Position numbers and translations under genes: made by a program
Notes under the pieces: model-generated
The model's input: only the letters and a program-made list of their open reading frames with translations
What the model was told of the DNA's origin: nothing
Database searches by the model: none
Shown: one piece after another, positions 44,747-52,792 of the stretch
Layout: the number at the start of each line of letters is the position of its first letter
Numbering within the stretch: position 1 is the stretch's first letter
Source of the DNA: Gluconacetobacter diazotrophicus PA1 5
GTDB taxonomy: Bacteria > Pseudomonadota > Alphaproteobacteria > Acetobacterales > Acetobacteraceae
Length of the DNA: 64,000 nt
Reading direction: 5' to 3'
NCBI RefSeq assembly: GCF_000067045.1
Contig: NC_010125.1
Coordinates: 2,098,001-2,162,000, forward strand

Positions 44747-45062
44747 TACCTCCCCCCAGAAATTCGCGAGCGAATTTCACAGGCAAGGCAGATCGCGATG
44801 AGGTGAATCACCTGATCCCGTGAAAATGCCCGCAAAACCACGCAATGGAGCATTTTATCAGAGTCTGGTCTGATAAATTGCTCTGGACACATCAATACCT
44901 GAAAGACCTGTCGATCTCTGAAATTCGCACGCGAATTTCAGAGGCAGGATAAGCGCGACCGATCACGAGATCCGGCAATTACCGGTCCAGATCGCAGAGG
45001 CGCAACCTCCATTCTTTTTTTATTTTGCATACGAACCCACTGGACGCCACATCAATTTCTAA
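44747..45062. repeat. Palindrome-rich gene-free spacer before the IS630-type element
   Basis: No gene is seen in these 316 bases. Three strong dyads are present. Copy 1 (44759-44778) is GAAATTCGC/GCGAATTTC around GA; copy 2 (44918-44941) is CTGAAATTCGC/GCGAATTTCAG around AC; both are followed by AGGCA-rich DNA. Between them is a hairpin at 44848-44883 with 15-base arms, one mismatch and a six-base loop. The spacer is AT-richer than its surroundings. Possibilities are terminators, protein-binding operators, or remains of a mobile element. Confidence 0.6.
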
Positions 45063-45071
45063 TACCAACGG

Positions 45072-45653
45072 TTATAGGTACTGACCCGTGTGTGCCCATT
45101 TCCTGAGTCCGATGGATCGGATGGTGTCAGGCAGGGCGGCAAGCTTGTTCCAGGCGGAACAGGCGGCGTCGATGATATGATCGATGCCGTCGAAGACGGT
45201 GTTGGACAGCCAGTTGGCGCGCAGGAACTGCCAGACATTTTCGACCGGGTTCAGTTCGGGCGCGCGGGACGGCAGGAAGATCAGGCTGATATTGCGGGGC
45301 AGCTTCAGCTTGTCGGTGGTATGCCATCCTGCGCGATCGAGCAGCACGACGGCGTGGGCACCGCGGACGACGCAGCGCGAGATTTCCTCGATGTGCAGTT
45401 GCATGCTGGCGGTGCCGATGAACGGGAGCGCCAGGCCGGCGGCTTTGCCACGCGCCGGACAGATCGCGCCGAACAGCCAGGCATTCTCGTAGCGCTGATC
45501 AGCCGGCTGGCGTGGCCGCGTGCCACGCCGGGCCCATTGTCGGACGATGCCGTTCTTATGGCCGATCCGGGCCTCGTCCTGGAACCAGATCTCGATCGGC
45601 TTGCCCTTGGGCAGATGGCCGGTATGGGCATTCAGGATGCGGGGGAAGTTTTT
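45072..45653 (-). CDS. IS630-type transposase, OrfB (DDE domain)
   Basis: The second frame, read after a shift at a run of seven A's (45649-45655). It holds the catalytic core: QDEARIGH (first Asp), VVLLDRAGWH (second Asp) and PELNPVENVW (Glu), the D-D-E signature of IS630. It would not be made alone efficiently, since no good start is seen near the shift; it is expected as a fusion with OrfA. Confidence 0.8.
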   Translation of the reverse strand, partial: KNFPRILNAHTGHLPKGKPIEIWFQDEARIGHKNGIVRQWARRGTRPRQPADQRYENAWLFGAICPARGKAAGLALPFIGTASMQLHIEEISRCVVRGAHAVVLLDRAGWHTTDKLKLPRNISLIFLPSRAPELNPVENVWQFLRANWLSNTVFDGIDHIIDAACSAWNKLAALPDTIRSIGLRKWAHTGQYL

Positions 45654-46141
45654 TTGAATGCCTCCATGACGCCAGCGTCCTGACCCGGGTGACGTGGCCG
45701 GGCGCTGACATAGGAAAAACCAAGCCGTTTCAGCAGAGTGGACACATGACGCTCATGATAGACGACGCCGAAGCGCTCTTCGATCACGCGTTGCAGATCG
45801 ACCCGGCGCCAGCGCACCACGCCATCGCGCTGCCGATCCGGGCCTGCCTCGACCAGGGCCTTCAATTCGGTCTGCTGTGCGACACTCAGACGGCAGGCCG
45901 GCCCTGCGTGCAGATGATCGCGCAGGCCATCCGGCCCTTCAGCATTGAAGCGGTGAACCCAGTCCCGCAGCGTCTGGCGGTCCATGCCGCCTACGCGGGC
46001 CGCATCGGTGCGGCTGGCCCCGTCACGGATCGCCGCCAGGGCCAGAAGCCGGCGCGCAGCGTTCGCCTGCCGGCTGCGCGCCGCAAGTCGCCTCAGCTCA
46101 GAGGCCGAATAGTCATCCCGTAGCTTCACCGCTCTCGTCAT
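45632..46141 (-). CDS. IS630-type transposase, OrfA (DNA-binding part)
   Basis: A frame of 169 residues from MTRAVKLRDDYSASELRRL. It carries two helix-turn-helix segments (ARVGGMDRQTLRDWVHRF and a homeodomain-like HVSTLLKRLGFSY region). It ends shortly after EAFKKTSPAS; reading through A7 with a -1 shift or one extra transcribed A would continue as FKKNFPRIL into OrfB, giving full-length transposase. Confidence 0.82.
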   Translation of the reverse strand: MTRAVKLRDDYSASELRRLAARSRQANAARRLLALAAIRDGASRTDAARVGGMDRQTLRDWVHRFNAEGPDGLRDHLHAGPACRLSVAQQTELKALVEAGPDRQRDGVVRWRRVDLQRVIEERFGVVYHERHVSTLLKRLGFSYVSARPRHPGQDAGVMEAFKKTSPAS

Positions 46142-46324
46142 CTGCCAGATCCTCCCAAAATCAAGAGAATCAGAGCCGGCGCCGTTCGTCACTTCACACA
46201 CGAGTCAGTGGCTACGGCCTTTGGTATAAATAGCTTTTATTCACCACAACGAAAAAACATCGATGCAATTCCATTCTTGCCTAAAAATATATGGAACATT
46301 CCCAATATCGACCTTGGCAGCGTA

Positions 46325-46830
46325 ATGCATTTCATTTCTGGACTTCCCCGCTCGGGCTCGACGCTGCTGGCGGCCATCCTGCGACAGAACCCCCGCTTCA
46401 GCGCGTCCATGAGCAGCCCTGTCTGCGGCCTGGTCCGCAAGCTGCTGGACGGGATGAGCGCCAATAGCGAATTCGCGTCCTTCATCACCGACGAACAGCG
46501 CCGGCGCATCCTGCGCGGGGTGTTCGAAAATTATTACGGCGACAATTTCACGTCCCGAACCGTGTTCGACACCAACCGGGCCTGGAGCAACTGCCTGCCT
46601 CTGCTGGGCGACCTGTTCCCCGGCTGCCGGGTCATCGCCTGCGTGCGCGACGTGCCCTGGATACTGGACAGTATCGAACGGCTGGTCCGCCGGAACTGCC
46701 TGGCGGCGTCGGGCATGTTCAATTTCGATTCCGCCGGCTCGGTCTATACGCGGGCCGAGGCCGTGGCACGGGCCGACGGCATGCTGGGCTACGGCTACAA
46801 CGCCCTGAAGGAAGCCTTCTATGGCGAGCA
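46325..46830 (+). pseudogene. Sulfotransferase gene, 5' part only, cut by the IS21-type element
   Basis: The opening MHFISGLPRSGSTLLAAIL contains the 5'-PAPS phosphosulfate-binding loop PRSGST, and VIACVRDVPWILDSIERL carries the 3'-phosphate-binding arginine region. The frame leads into the insertion sequence at 46831 and stops in it at 46846, leaving about 169 native residues of a protein that is normally longer. The missing 3' part is not found on the other side of the element. Start is inferred from the motif position. Confidence 0.8.
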
Positions 46831-46916
46831 TGTTAATTTCTGCTGAGATTTGACCCTGGGTTTTCATCGAGAACTGACCCGGCCTTTGGTTATCTCTGCT
46901 ATGTTTTATGGGCTGG

Positions 46917-47695
46917 TCAAGCGGTTGCCTTTTCCTTCCGGTTCCTGGGGGCGGCGGACCTTGCGCGGAACCGGTAGCTGTCATTTCCGGTTTCGAGGAT
47001 ATGACAGAGGTGGGTAAGGCGATCGAGCAGGGCTGTCGTCATTTTGGGACACCGAAGACTTCGCCCCATTCGCTGAAGCTCAGATTGCTGGCGATGATGA
47101 CGCTGGTGCGCTCGTACAGACGGCTGAGGAGATGGAACAGCAAGGCACCGACTGATGCGCTGAACGGCAAATAGCCAAGTTCGTCCAGGATCACGAGATC
47201 GAGGCGCACGAGACGTTCCGCGATCTGTCCTGCGCGATTGGCGGTTTTTTCCTGTTCGAGGGCGTAGACAAGGTCTACCGTGGACCAGAACCGTATCTTC
47301 TTGCGGTGATGTTCGATCGCCTTGCACGGAAGTGCTGTGGCCAGATGGGTCTTGCCGGTTCCTGGTCCACCAATGAGGACGACGTTGTCGGCACGGTCGA
47401 TGAAATCCCCGGCATGGAGTTGACGGACCATGGCCTCGTTGACCTCGGCGGCCGAGAAATCGAACCCTGCCAAATCTTTGTAGGCCGGGAACCTGGCAGT
47501 CTTGGTTTGATAGGCGATGGAGCGCACCTCTCGCTCGGCGAGTTCCGCCTTCAAAAGCTGGAAGAGGACGGGGATGGCGGCCTCGAATGCCGGCGCACCC
47601 TGTTCGGTCAGTTCGGCCGTGGCCTGGGCCATGCCATACATCCGCAGGCCGCGCAGCATGACGACGAGGGCACCGGCCGCGGGATCATGACGCAT
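46917..47695 (-). pseudogene. istB: IstB-type transposition helper ATPase with a frameshift near its C-terminus
   Basis: The frame starting [24 protein letters not shown] has Walker [12 protein letters not shown] and Walker [12 protein letters not shown] and [11 protein letters not shown], all typical of IstB, but stops as FGVPK at 47039. The expected tail [26 protein letters not shown] continues in the -1 frame to 46917. One base is missing relative to the family, within CCCAAAATG; the run is also a possible slippery site. The start overlaps the istA stop by 11 bases. Confidence 0.8.
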
Positions 47696-49208
47696 GACGG
47701 GCCTCCCCGCGCAGGGCGTCATACCGTCCGGTATCGGCCTGAGGCTCGCGTTCGAGCACCAATGCCTGCGGCGCGTCGAGCCTGGGTGCTCCTGTTTTCT
47801 TGGCGTCCGTCAGACGATGCAACGTATTGAGGACGTGTGTCTTGGTGGCTACTCCCTCCTCGAGCGCGAGTTCAACCGCGCAAAGCACGGCCTGCTCATC
47901 ATGCTGCAGCACCAGGGCGAGGATCTCGACCATTTCCCGGTCGCCGCCCGTGCGCCGGAGGAGGTGCGTCTGCAGCGTCCGGAACGCCTCGGGCAATTCA
48001 GAGAAGGGTGCGCCATTGCGCAAGGCCCCGGGTTTGCGCTGGAGCACCGCCAGGTAATGCCGCCAGTCATAGATCGTGCGACCGGGCACGCCGTGGGACC
48101 GCTCGACGATCCGGGGATGTTCGCATAGTATCCGTCCCTCGGCCGCGATCACCAACCGGTCGGGATAGACGCGCAGGCTGACCGGCCGATTGGCAAAAGA
48201 GGCGGGCACACTGTAGCGGTTGCTTTCGAACTGCACGAGGCAAGTCGGCGAAACCCGTTTGGTATGTTCGACGAACCCGTCGAACGGGCGCCCTGGAACC
48301 ATCAGGTGAGGCACTTCCGCCGCATGGGCCTCGGCGAGGCTGCCGGGCAATTCGACATGCCTCAAGATAGTCCAACGTTCCCGGCAACGCGCCTCGAGCC
48401 AGACGTTCAGGGAGGCCAGATCAGGAAAATGCGGCATCTCCTGCCAGATCTGCCGCCGGGCGTCCTGGACGGTCTTCTCGATTTGACCTTTCTCCCAACC
48501 CGCTGCCGGATTGCAGAACTCCGCCTCGAACAGATAATGGCTCACCAGGGCCGAAAAACGCAGATTGACCTGGCGGACCTTGCCGGGCCCAACCCGGTCC
48601 ACGGCGGTTTTCATATTGTCAAAAATACCTCGACGCGGCACCCCGCCCAAAACGCGAAAGGCTTCCGTCAGCGCGTCGAACAGCATCTCGTGAGTCTGGA
48701 GCGGATACGCCCGCAGAATGAAGGCCCGGCTGTAGGACAGCTTGGTGTGGGCGACCTGCAGCTTGACGCGCCGCCCCCCGATCACCGCCCAGTCCTCTCC
48801 CCAGTCGAACTGGAAGGCCTCTCCGGGTTGAAAGCGCAACGGAACGAACACGCCGCGTCCCGTCGTCTGCCGCGCCCTTTGCTGTTCCGCCTTCCAGTTC
48901 CGGATAAAGGCCGCAACCCGTCCATACGATCCGTCATAACCCAGCGCTACAAGATCCACATGCAGGCGCCGCCCCGTGCGGCGCTGCTTGCGCGACTTTG
49001 ACGTCTCCAGAGCAAGCCAGGTCGCCAGTTTCTCCGCAAACGGGTCCAGCCGGCTCGGACGCTCGGCAACCTTGAACTGCGGCTCAACCGTCTCCGCCCG
49101 GAGATACTTGCGGATCGTGTTGCGCGACAATCGCGTCCGACGCTCAATCTCGCGGATCGGTACATGATCCCGGTAATGCCACCGCCGGATCACACTCAAC
49201 AATTCCAT
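47685..49208 (-). CDS. istA: IstA transposase of the IS21-type element
   Basis: A 507-residue transposase. It opens MELLSVIRRWHYRDHVPIREIERRTRLSRNTIRKYLR, a helix-turn-helix. The DDE core contains FQFDWGEDW (Asp), RRGIFDNMKTAV (Asp) and ENKGQIE-like WEKGQIEKTV (Glu). A Mu-transposase-like C-terminal domain follows, ending with an Arg-rich tail. The full frame is intact. GGAGTGATCAGC stands before the start. It precedes istB on the minus strand. Confidence 0.9.
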   Translation of the reverse strand: MELLSVIRRWHYRDHVPIREIERRTRLSRNTIRKYLRAETVEPQFKVAERPSRLDPFAEKLATWLALETSKSRKQRRTGRRLHVDLVALGYDGSYGRVAAFIRNWKAEQQRARQTTGRGVFVPLRFQPGEAFQFDWGEDWAVIGGRRVKLQVAHTKLSYSRAFILRAYPLQTHEMLFDALTEAFRVLGGVPRRGIFDNMKTAVDRVGPGKVRQVNLRFSALVSHYLFEAEFCNPAAGWEKGQIEKTVQDARRQIWQEMPHFPDLASLNVWLEARCRERWTILRHVELPGSLAEAHAAEVPHLMVPGRPFDGFVEHTKRVSPTCLVQFESNRYSVPASFANRPVSLRVYPDRLVIAAEGRILCEHPRIVERSHGVPGRTIYDWRHYLAVLQRKPGALRNGAPFSELPEAFRTLQTHLLRRTGGDREMVEILALVLQHDEQAVLCAVELALEEGVATKTHVLNTLHRLTDAKKTGAPRLDAPQALVLEREPQADTGRYDALRGEARHAS

Positions 49209-49320
49209 GCTGATCACTCCTTTAACCCCCGGACAGTTGCTCCGGGGAAGTGTCAGACACGGGTCAATTCTCAATGAAAATTTCCGCCCCTACAGGGTCA
49301 GTTCTCGCTGGAAATCAACA

Positions 49321-49547
49321 GCCACGCCTTCGGCCTGACCACGCCGACCACGCGCGAGGCGTTCCTGGCCGGCGGCAATGCGTTCGACGTCGCGGGCGTG
49401 CCGCTGTCCACCGACGCGGCGGTGCTGAAGGCGGGGCTGCAGGCGAAGCTGACCGACAGGCTGAATGTCGGCCTCTCCTATGTCGGGCAGTATGGCGACC
49501 ATTCCACCGACAGCGGCCTGACCGGTAACGTCAAGGTCACGTTCTGA
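49321..49547 (+). pseudogene. Autotransporter beta-barrel, last 75 residues only
   Basis: The frame reads HAFGLTTPTTREAFLAGGNAFDVAGVP, AGLQAKLTDRLNVGLSYVGQYGDH and ends GNVKVTF, with a terminal phenylalanine as in outer-membrane barrels of the autotransporter family. Only about 75 residues remain after the right end of the IS21-type element; no start is available. The missing passenger and barrel regions are not on the other side. A hairpin follows at 49556-49579. Confidence 0.75.
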
Positions 49548-49555
49548 TCCACCTG

Positions 49556-49582
49556 GCTGTGGCCCGGACGGGCCACGGCTTT
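49556..49582 (+). terminator. Terminator after the autotransporter remnant
   Basis: The stem GTGGCCCG/CGGGCCAC with a two-base loop, extended by outer pairs, is followed by TTT. It sits nine bases after the stop of the autotransporter remnant and before the ialB-like gene. Confidence 0.6.
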
Positions 49583-49600
49583 CACGCCTGAAAGTCGGCT

Positions 49601-50278
49601 ATGAAACTTTTCACTCCTGTCCCGCTGGTCGCCGTCATCGGGGGCGCGGCGGCCGCTCTCACCCTCGGCGTGGCCTATTCCGGGCATTCCGGTCCGGGCG
49701 TGGCCCAGGCCTCGACGCATGGCGCCGCATCCGCGGTTCCGGCCAGCACGCCGGCGACGGCGGCCCCGGCCGCCGCACCGGCCGCTTCACCGGCGGAACT
49801 GTCGCAATCTTCGGGACAATGGACCTATCGGTGCCTCTATGCCCAGGCTCCGGCCACAGGACCGGCTCTGTGCACGATCGAACAGCACCTGATCGTTCAG
49901 AACCCGCAGAAGAAGGCCGTGCAGGTCGGTGACGTGCTCTTCAGCCGGAGCAGGACCGCCGGGGGCAGCCTGTCGGCAACCTATCAACTGACACTGCAGA
50001 CGCCGCTGATGGTATCGCTGGTCCGGCCGCCCACCATTGCCATCGACGACGGCGCGCCGGTGGCGCTGACATGGCAGGTCTGTACAGCCAATGGCTGCAT
50101 CGCCCGTATGGCGCCCCTTCCCGATGCCGTCCTGTCGAGCGCGCGGCACGGCAAGACCGGGCATATCCAGATCGGAACTGTCCAGGGTGGCGCGGTGACG
50201 ATCAATTTCGAACTCGCCGGCCTCGATACGGCCGTGACGACACTCGATAGCTGGGCCCACCGACAAAGCCCGTCATAG
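49601..50278 (+). CDS. Invasion-associated locus B (IalB) family protein
   Basis: A 225-residue exported protein. A signal peptide (about residues 1-25) is followed by an Ala/Pro-rich linker (about 35-70). The IalB-like domain starts near WTYRCLYAQ, with paired cysteines and the typical TPLMVSLVRPPTIAIDDGAPVALTWQVCTANGCIARM and TINFELAGLDTA blocks. The family is periplasmic, linked with erythrocyte invasion in Bartonella but widespread in free-living alphaproteobacteria; its role here is unknown. Two hairpins follow. Confidence 0.85.
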   Translation: MKLFTPVPLVAVIGGAAAALTLGVAYSGHSGPGVAQASTHGAASAVPASTPATAAPAAAPAASPAELSQSSGQWTYRCLYAQAPATGPALCTIEQHLIVQNPQKKAVQVGDVLFSRSRTAGGSLSATYQLTLQTPLMVSLVRPPTIAIDDGAPVALTWQVCTANGCIARMAPLPDAVLSSARHGKTGHIQIGTVQGGAVTINFELAGLDTAVTTLDSWAHRQSPS

Positions 50279-50286
50279 AATGGGGT

Positions 50287-50325
50287 GCAGGGCGTCACGC
50301 CCTGCCGGGTCCGGGCAGCGCCCGG
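50287..50325. terminator. Two tandem GC hairpins between convergent genes
   Basis: Hairpin one has arms GCAGGGCG/CGCCCTGC with a three-base loop (50287-50305); hairpin two has CCGGGC/GCCCGG with a three-base loop (50311-50325). They lie between the ialB-like gene and the convergent coxF-like gene, and no T-tract follows, so they may stop transcription from either side. Confidence 0.5.
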
Positions 50326-50336
50326 CCTTCACTTCA

Positions 50337-50474
50337 TCACAAGCGGACCAGCGCCAGCCCGTAGAATACGGCCGCCAGGGCCAGCAGCGTGATCGCCACG
50401 CCGTAAATACGGCCGCGATGGCGTCGGACGAATTCGGTGGCTTCGGCGTCCGTCAGGGAATGTGGCTGATTCAT
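50337..50474 (-). CDS. CoxF-like small membrane protein
   Basis: A 45-residue protein: a charged N-terminus (MNQPHSLTDAEATEFVRRHRGR) followed by one membrane helix and ending ALVRL. Size, charge and position straight after ctaB match the small CoxF-like proteins of alphaproteobacterial cytochrome oxidase operons. It is too short to be identified by sequence alone; confidence rests on the neighbour. It starts nine bases past the ctaB stop. Confidence 0.6.
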   Translation of the reverse strand: MNQPHSLTDAEATEFVRRHRGRIYGVAITLLALAAVFYGLALVRL

Positions 50475-50483
50475 CGCCCGCCC

Positions 50484-51431
50484 CTATCGCATGATCAGGA
50501 AGTGGTCGGCCAGCAGTCCGCAGAACAGCAGGAACAGGTAGGCCAGGGAATAGCGGAACGCCCGACGCGCCGGCCGGTCGCCCGTCAGGCTGACGCCGGC
50601 CTCGTCCTGTCGATCCGTCAACACGCCAACCGCGCAGGCGACGAACCCGGCATCCAGCAGCGACGCGACACCGGTATAGAGCCAGCCCGCCTGATGCAGA
50701 AACGACGGCACCAGCGACACCGCCGACAGGATCAGCGTGTAGAACAGGATCTGCCACCGCGTATGCCGCGCACCCCGCACGACCGGCAGCATCGGGATTC
50801 CGGCGCGACCGTAATCCTTGCAGGCATACAGCGACAGCGACCAGAAATGCGGCGGGGTCCAGAGAAAGACGATGGCGAACATTACCACCGGCAGCACGCC
50901 CAGCGACCCGGTGGTGGCGGCCCACCCGATCATCGGCGGGAATGCGCCCGCGGCCCCGCCGATCACGATGTTCTGCGGCGTCGAACGCTTCAGCCACATC
51001 GTGTAGATCACGGCATAGAAGAAGATCGAGAACGCCAGGATAAACGCCGCCAGGGCGTTGGCTGCCAGCCACATCAGCAGGACCGACGCCACCGACAGGC
51101 CGATGCCGAAGCCCAGCGCCTGGTCGTCACGAATGCGGCCGTCAGGGATCGGGCGCCGCGCGGTGCGGGTCATCACCGCGTCGATGTCGCGGTCATACCA
51201 CATGTTGATGGCACCGGCGGCCCCGGAGGCCATGCAGATGCACAGGATGCTGACAGCGGCGATCAGCGGATTGATCGGTCCCGGCGCCATGGCCAACCCG
51301 GCCGCGCCGGTGAACACGACCAGCGAAATCACCCGCGGCTTCAGCAGCGCGAACCAGTCGCGGGCCTCGGTTCCGACCAAAGCGGCGTCGAAACGGGTTA
51401 CGGCGCCTTCGGTGGTTGCCGCGCCGCTCAC
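50484..51431 (-). CDS. ctaB: Protohaem IX farnesyltransferase (haem O synthase)
   Basis: A 315-residue integral membrane UbiA-family prenyltransferase that converts haem B to haem O. The polyprenyl-diphosphate motif is NMWYDRDIDAVMTRTARRP; TPPHFWSLSLYACKDY is the second conserved loop. About nine membrane segments. It starts with GTG at 51431, overlapping the COX1-like gene stop by four bases (GTGA). Haem O is used by cytochrome bo3 quinol oxidase; acetic acid bacteria usually need it for that, whereas no intact cytochrome c oxidase gene is here. Confidence 0.95.
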   Translation of the reverse strand: MSGAATTEGAVTRFDAALVGTEARDWFALLKPRVISLVVFTGAAGLAMAPGPINPLIAAVSILCICMASGAAGAINMWYDRDIDAVMTRTARRPIPDGRIRDDQALGFGIGLSVASVLLMWLAANALAAFILAFSIFFYAVIYTMWLKRSTPQNIVIGGAAGAFPPMIGWAATTGSLGVLPVVMFAIVFLWTPPHFWSLSLYACKDYGRAGIPMLPVVRGARHTRWQILFYTLILSAVSLVPSFLHQAGWLYTGVASLLDAGFVACAVGVLTDRQDEAGVSLTGDRPARRAFRYSLAYLFLLFCGLLADHFLIMR

Positions 51432-52792
51432 GCCCGTGCTCCGTGGGCCAGGATACCGGCGAAGGAGTCACGCGGTGCGGGCGACGGCACCGTCCATTCC
51501 AGGGTCCGGGCACCCGGCCCCCAGTAATTCGCGGCCAGCGGACGCGTGCGTCCCGCCAGCGTCAGGGCGATGGCGGCGACGAAGGCCAGCATCGACAGGC
51601 CCAGCAGCACCACGCCGGTCGATACGAAAGCCGGCTGATGCGGAGCCAGCAACAGGATGCTGCCCCCCACCGCCAGCGCGACATGCAGCCGGCCGGCCCG
51701 TTCGGGGCAGGCGCGGCCCGTCATCTTGCCGATCCAGTAATAAAAACCGGCGAATGTCGCGAACAGCGCGGCCGGCAGCGCCACGGCATGCCCGGCCGCC
51801 GGACCGCCCAGCAGCGCCAGGACCGGCCCCGCGACCAGCAGCACAGCAAAGGCGCAGGCCCACAGCATCGGCACGCGGAAAGCCGCCCGCCCGCCCAGGA
51901 CGGTGGCGCCCCAGGCCGCCAGCAGGACCAGCATGGGCACCGCGATCGTCGCCTGTTCGATCAGGGGCCGCACGACGGATTGCACGGCCAGCCCATCAGC
52001 GAACAGGTCATGCACCCAGATGGTCGCACCCCCCACGGACAGGACGACCATGGCCCCCAGCGCCGCGCCACGCAGCCGCAGGGCGACGCCTGAAAAGGTT
52101 TCGACCACCTGGCATACGATGCCCGCGGCCGGCAGCAGCAACAGGCCGATTTCGGGACCCGAAAAGGCGCGCAACGCCAGTTCGGCCTGCCGCCCGCCGG
52201 TACCGGCCAGCAGGCCGCGCGTCAGCGAGGCCGCCAGCACCGGCAGCACGATCACCATCATCATCCCGGTCAGCGCCTGCGCCCAGGCGAACAGCGGCAT
52301 GTCGCGCAGCGCCATACCGGGGCGGCGCATGTTCAGCACCGTCGCGACCATGTCGATCGACAGGCCCAGCATCGCGGCACACCACAGCAGCATGCCCGGC
52401 GCCGTCGCCATCCCGGACAGGACCAGCGCGAAGCTGACGGCCAGGCCGGCCCAGCACAGCAGGTTCAGCCGGCGGAACGCCATATCCGGCGCCCCCAGCA
52501 GCAGCGGCACGAACCAGGACCCGAACCCGCCGGTCAGGGCCGGCAGGGCACAGAACAGGATCATCAGCGCGCCGTGATCGATCGTCATGCGGTGCCACGG
52601 GGCGGAGGCGGCCCCGTCCAGCCCAGCCTGACCGACCTGCAGCAGAAGCGCGAGGCCGCCGCCCGCCAGCCCCGCCAGCACGGCCAGGACCAGATACAGG
52701 CTTCCGACCGTCTTGTGGCCGCATGCGCGGTTCCATCGCGCCGGGAAGCCACCGGTTCCGATCCCTGCCCGAACCTGCCCGTCAGTCGGCAT
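51428..52792 (-). CDS. Degenerate cytochrome c oxidase subunit I-like protein
   Basis: A 454-residue, twelve-helix homologue of COX1 with clear landmarks: IDHGALMILF, GGFGSWFVPLLLGAPDMAF (about 88-106), and FATFAGFYYWIGKMTG (345-359). Compared with the canonical motifs, His73 and His335 (low-spin haem ligands) remain, and His261 remains as one CuB ligand. But HPEVY is replaced by GPEIG (residues 212-216), losing a CuB histidine and the cross-linked tyrosine; HH in WAHHM is HD (261-262); and the haem a3 histidine of HFH is Ala333. So it cannot be a normal oxygen-reducing centre. ATG 52792 follows GGAG by nine bases. Confidence 0.88.
   Translation of the reverse strand: MPTDGQVRAGIGTGGFPARWNRACGHKTVGSLYLVLAVLAGLAGGGLALLLQVGQAGLDGAASAPWHRMTIDHGALMILFCALPALTGGFGSWFVPLLLGAPDMAFRRLNLLCWAGLAVSFALVLSGMATAPGMLLWCAAMLGLSIDMVATVLNMRRPGMALRDMPLFAWAQALTGMMMVIVLPVLAASLTRGLLAGTGGRQAELALRAFSGPEIGLLLLPAAGIVCQVVETFSGVALRLRGAALGAMVVLSVGGATIWVHDLFADGLAVQSVVRPLIEQATIAVPMLVLLAAWGATVLGGRAAFRVPMLWACAFAVLLVAGPVLALLGGPAAGHAVALPAALFATFAGFYYWIGKMTGRACPERAGRLHVALAVGGSILLLAPHQPAFVSTGVVLLGLSMLAFVAAIALTLAGRTRPLAANYWGPGARTLEWTVPSPAPRDSFAGILAHGARA

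Larger units (their letters stand above)
45063..46226 (-). mobile_element. IS630-type insertion sequence
   Basis: The element is bounded by imperfect 32-base inverted repeats. The left end (45063-45094) starts TACCAACGGTTATAG and the right end, read inwards, starts TACCAAAGGCCGTAG; about two-thirds to three-quarters of positions agree and both end GTGTGTG. Two overlapping frames encode the transposase. The exact target duplication is not clear; IS630 elements usually duplicate TA. It inserted about 98 bases upstream of a sulfotransferase start. Confidence 0.85.
46831..49320 (-). mobile_element. IS21-type insertion sequence with istA and istB
   Basis: The ends are TGTTAATTTCTGCTGAGA at the left and, read inwards, TGTTGATTTCCAGCGAGA at the right, followed by GACCC in both; further internal GACCC repeats occur at both ends, as is usual for IS21. 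The element is about 2.49 kb and carries istA and istB. No short flanking duplication is visible, and the two sides belong to different genes, so the element is not at a simple insertion site. Confidence 0.88.

Noticed and set aside
46208-46324. Coding extension of the sulfotransferase fragment towards the IS630-type element
   Set aside because: The first ~39 codons come from element end and AT-rich spacer and do not match the family; the start at the PAPS-loop methionine is better.
47033-47050. Programmed frameshift in istB
   Set aside because: IstB is not known to use frameshifting, so a mutation is the simpler explanation; kept only as a low-interest finding.
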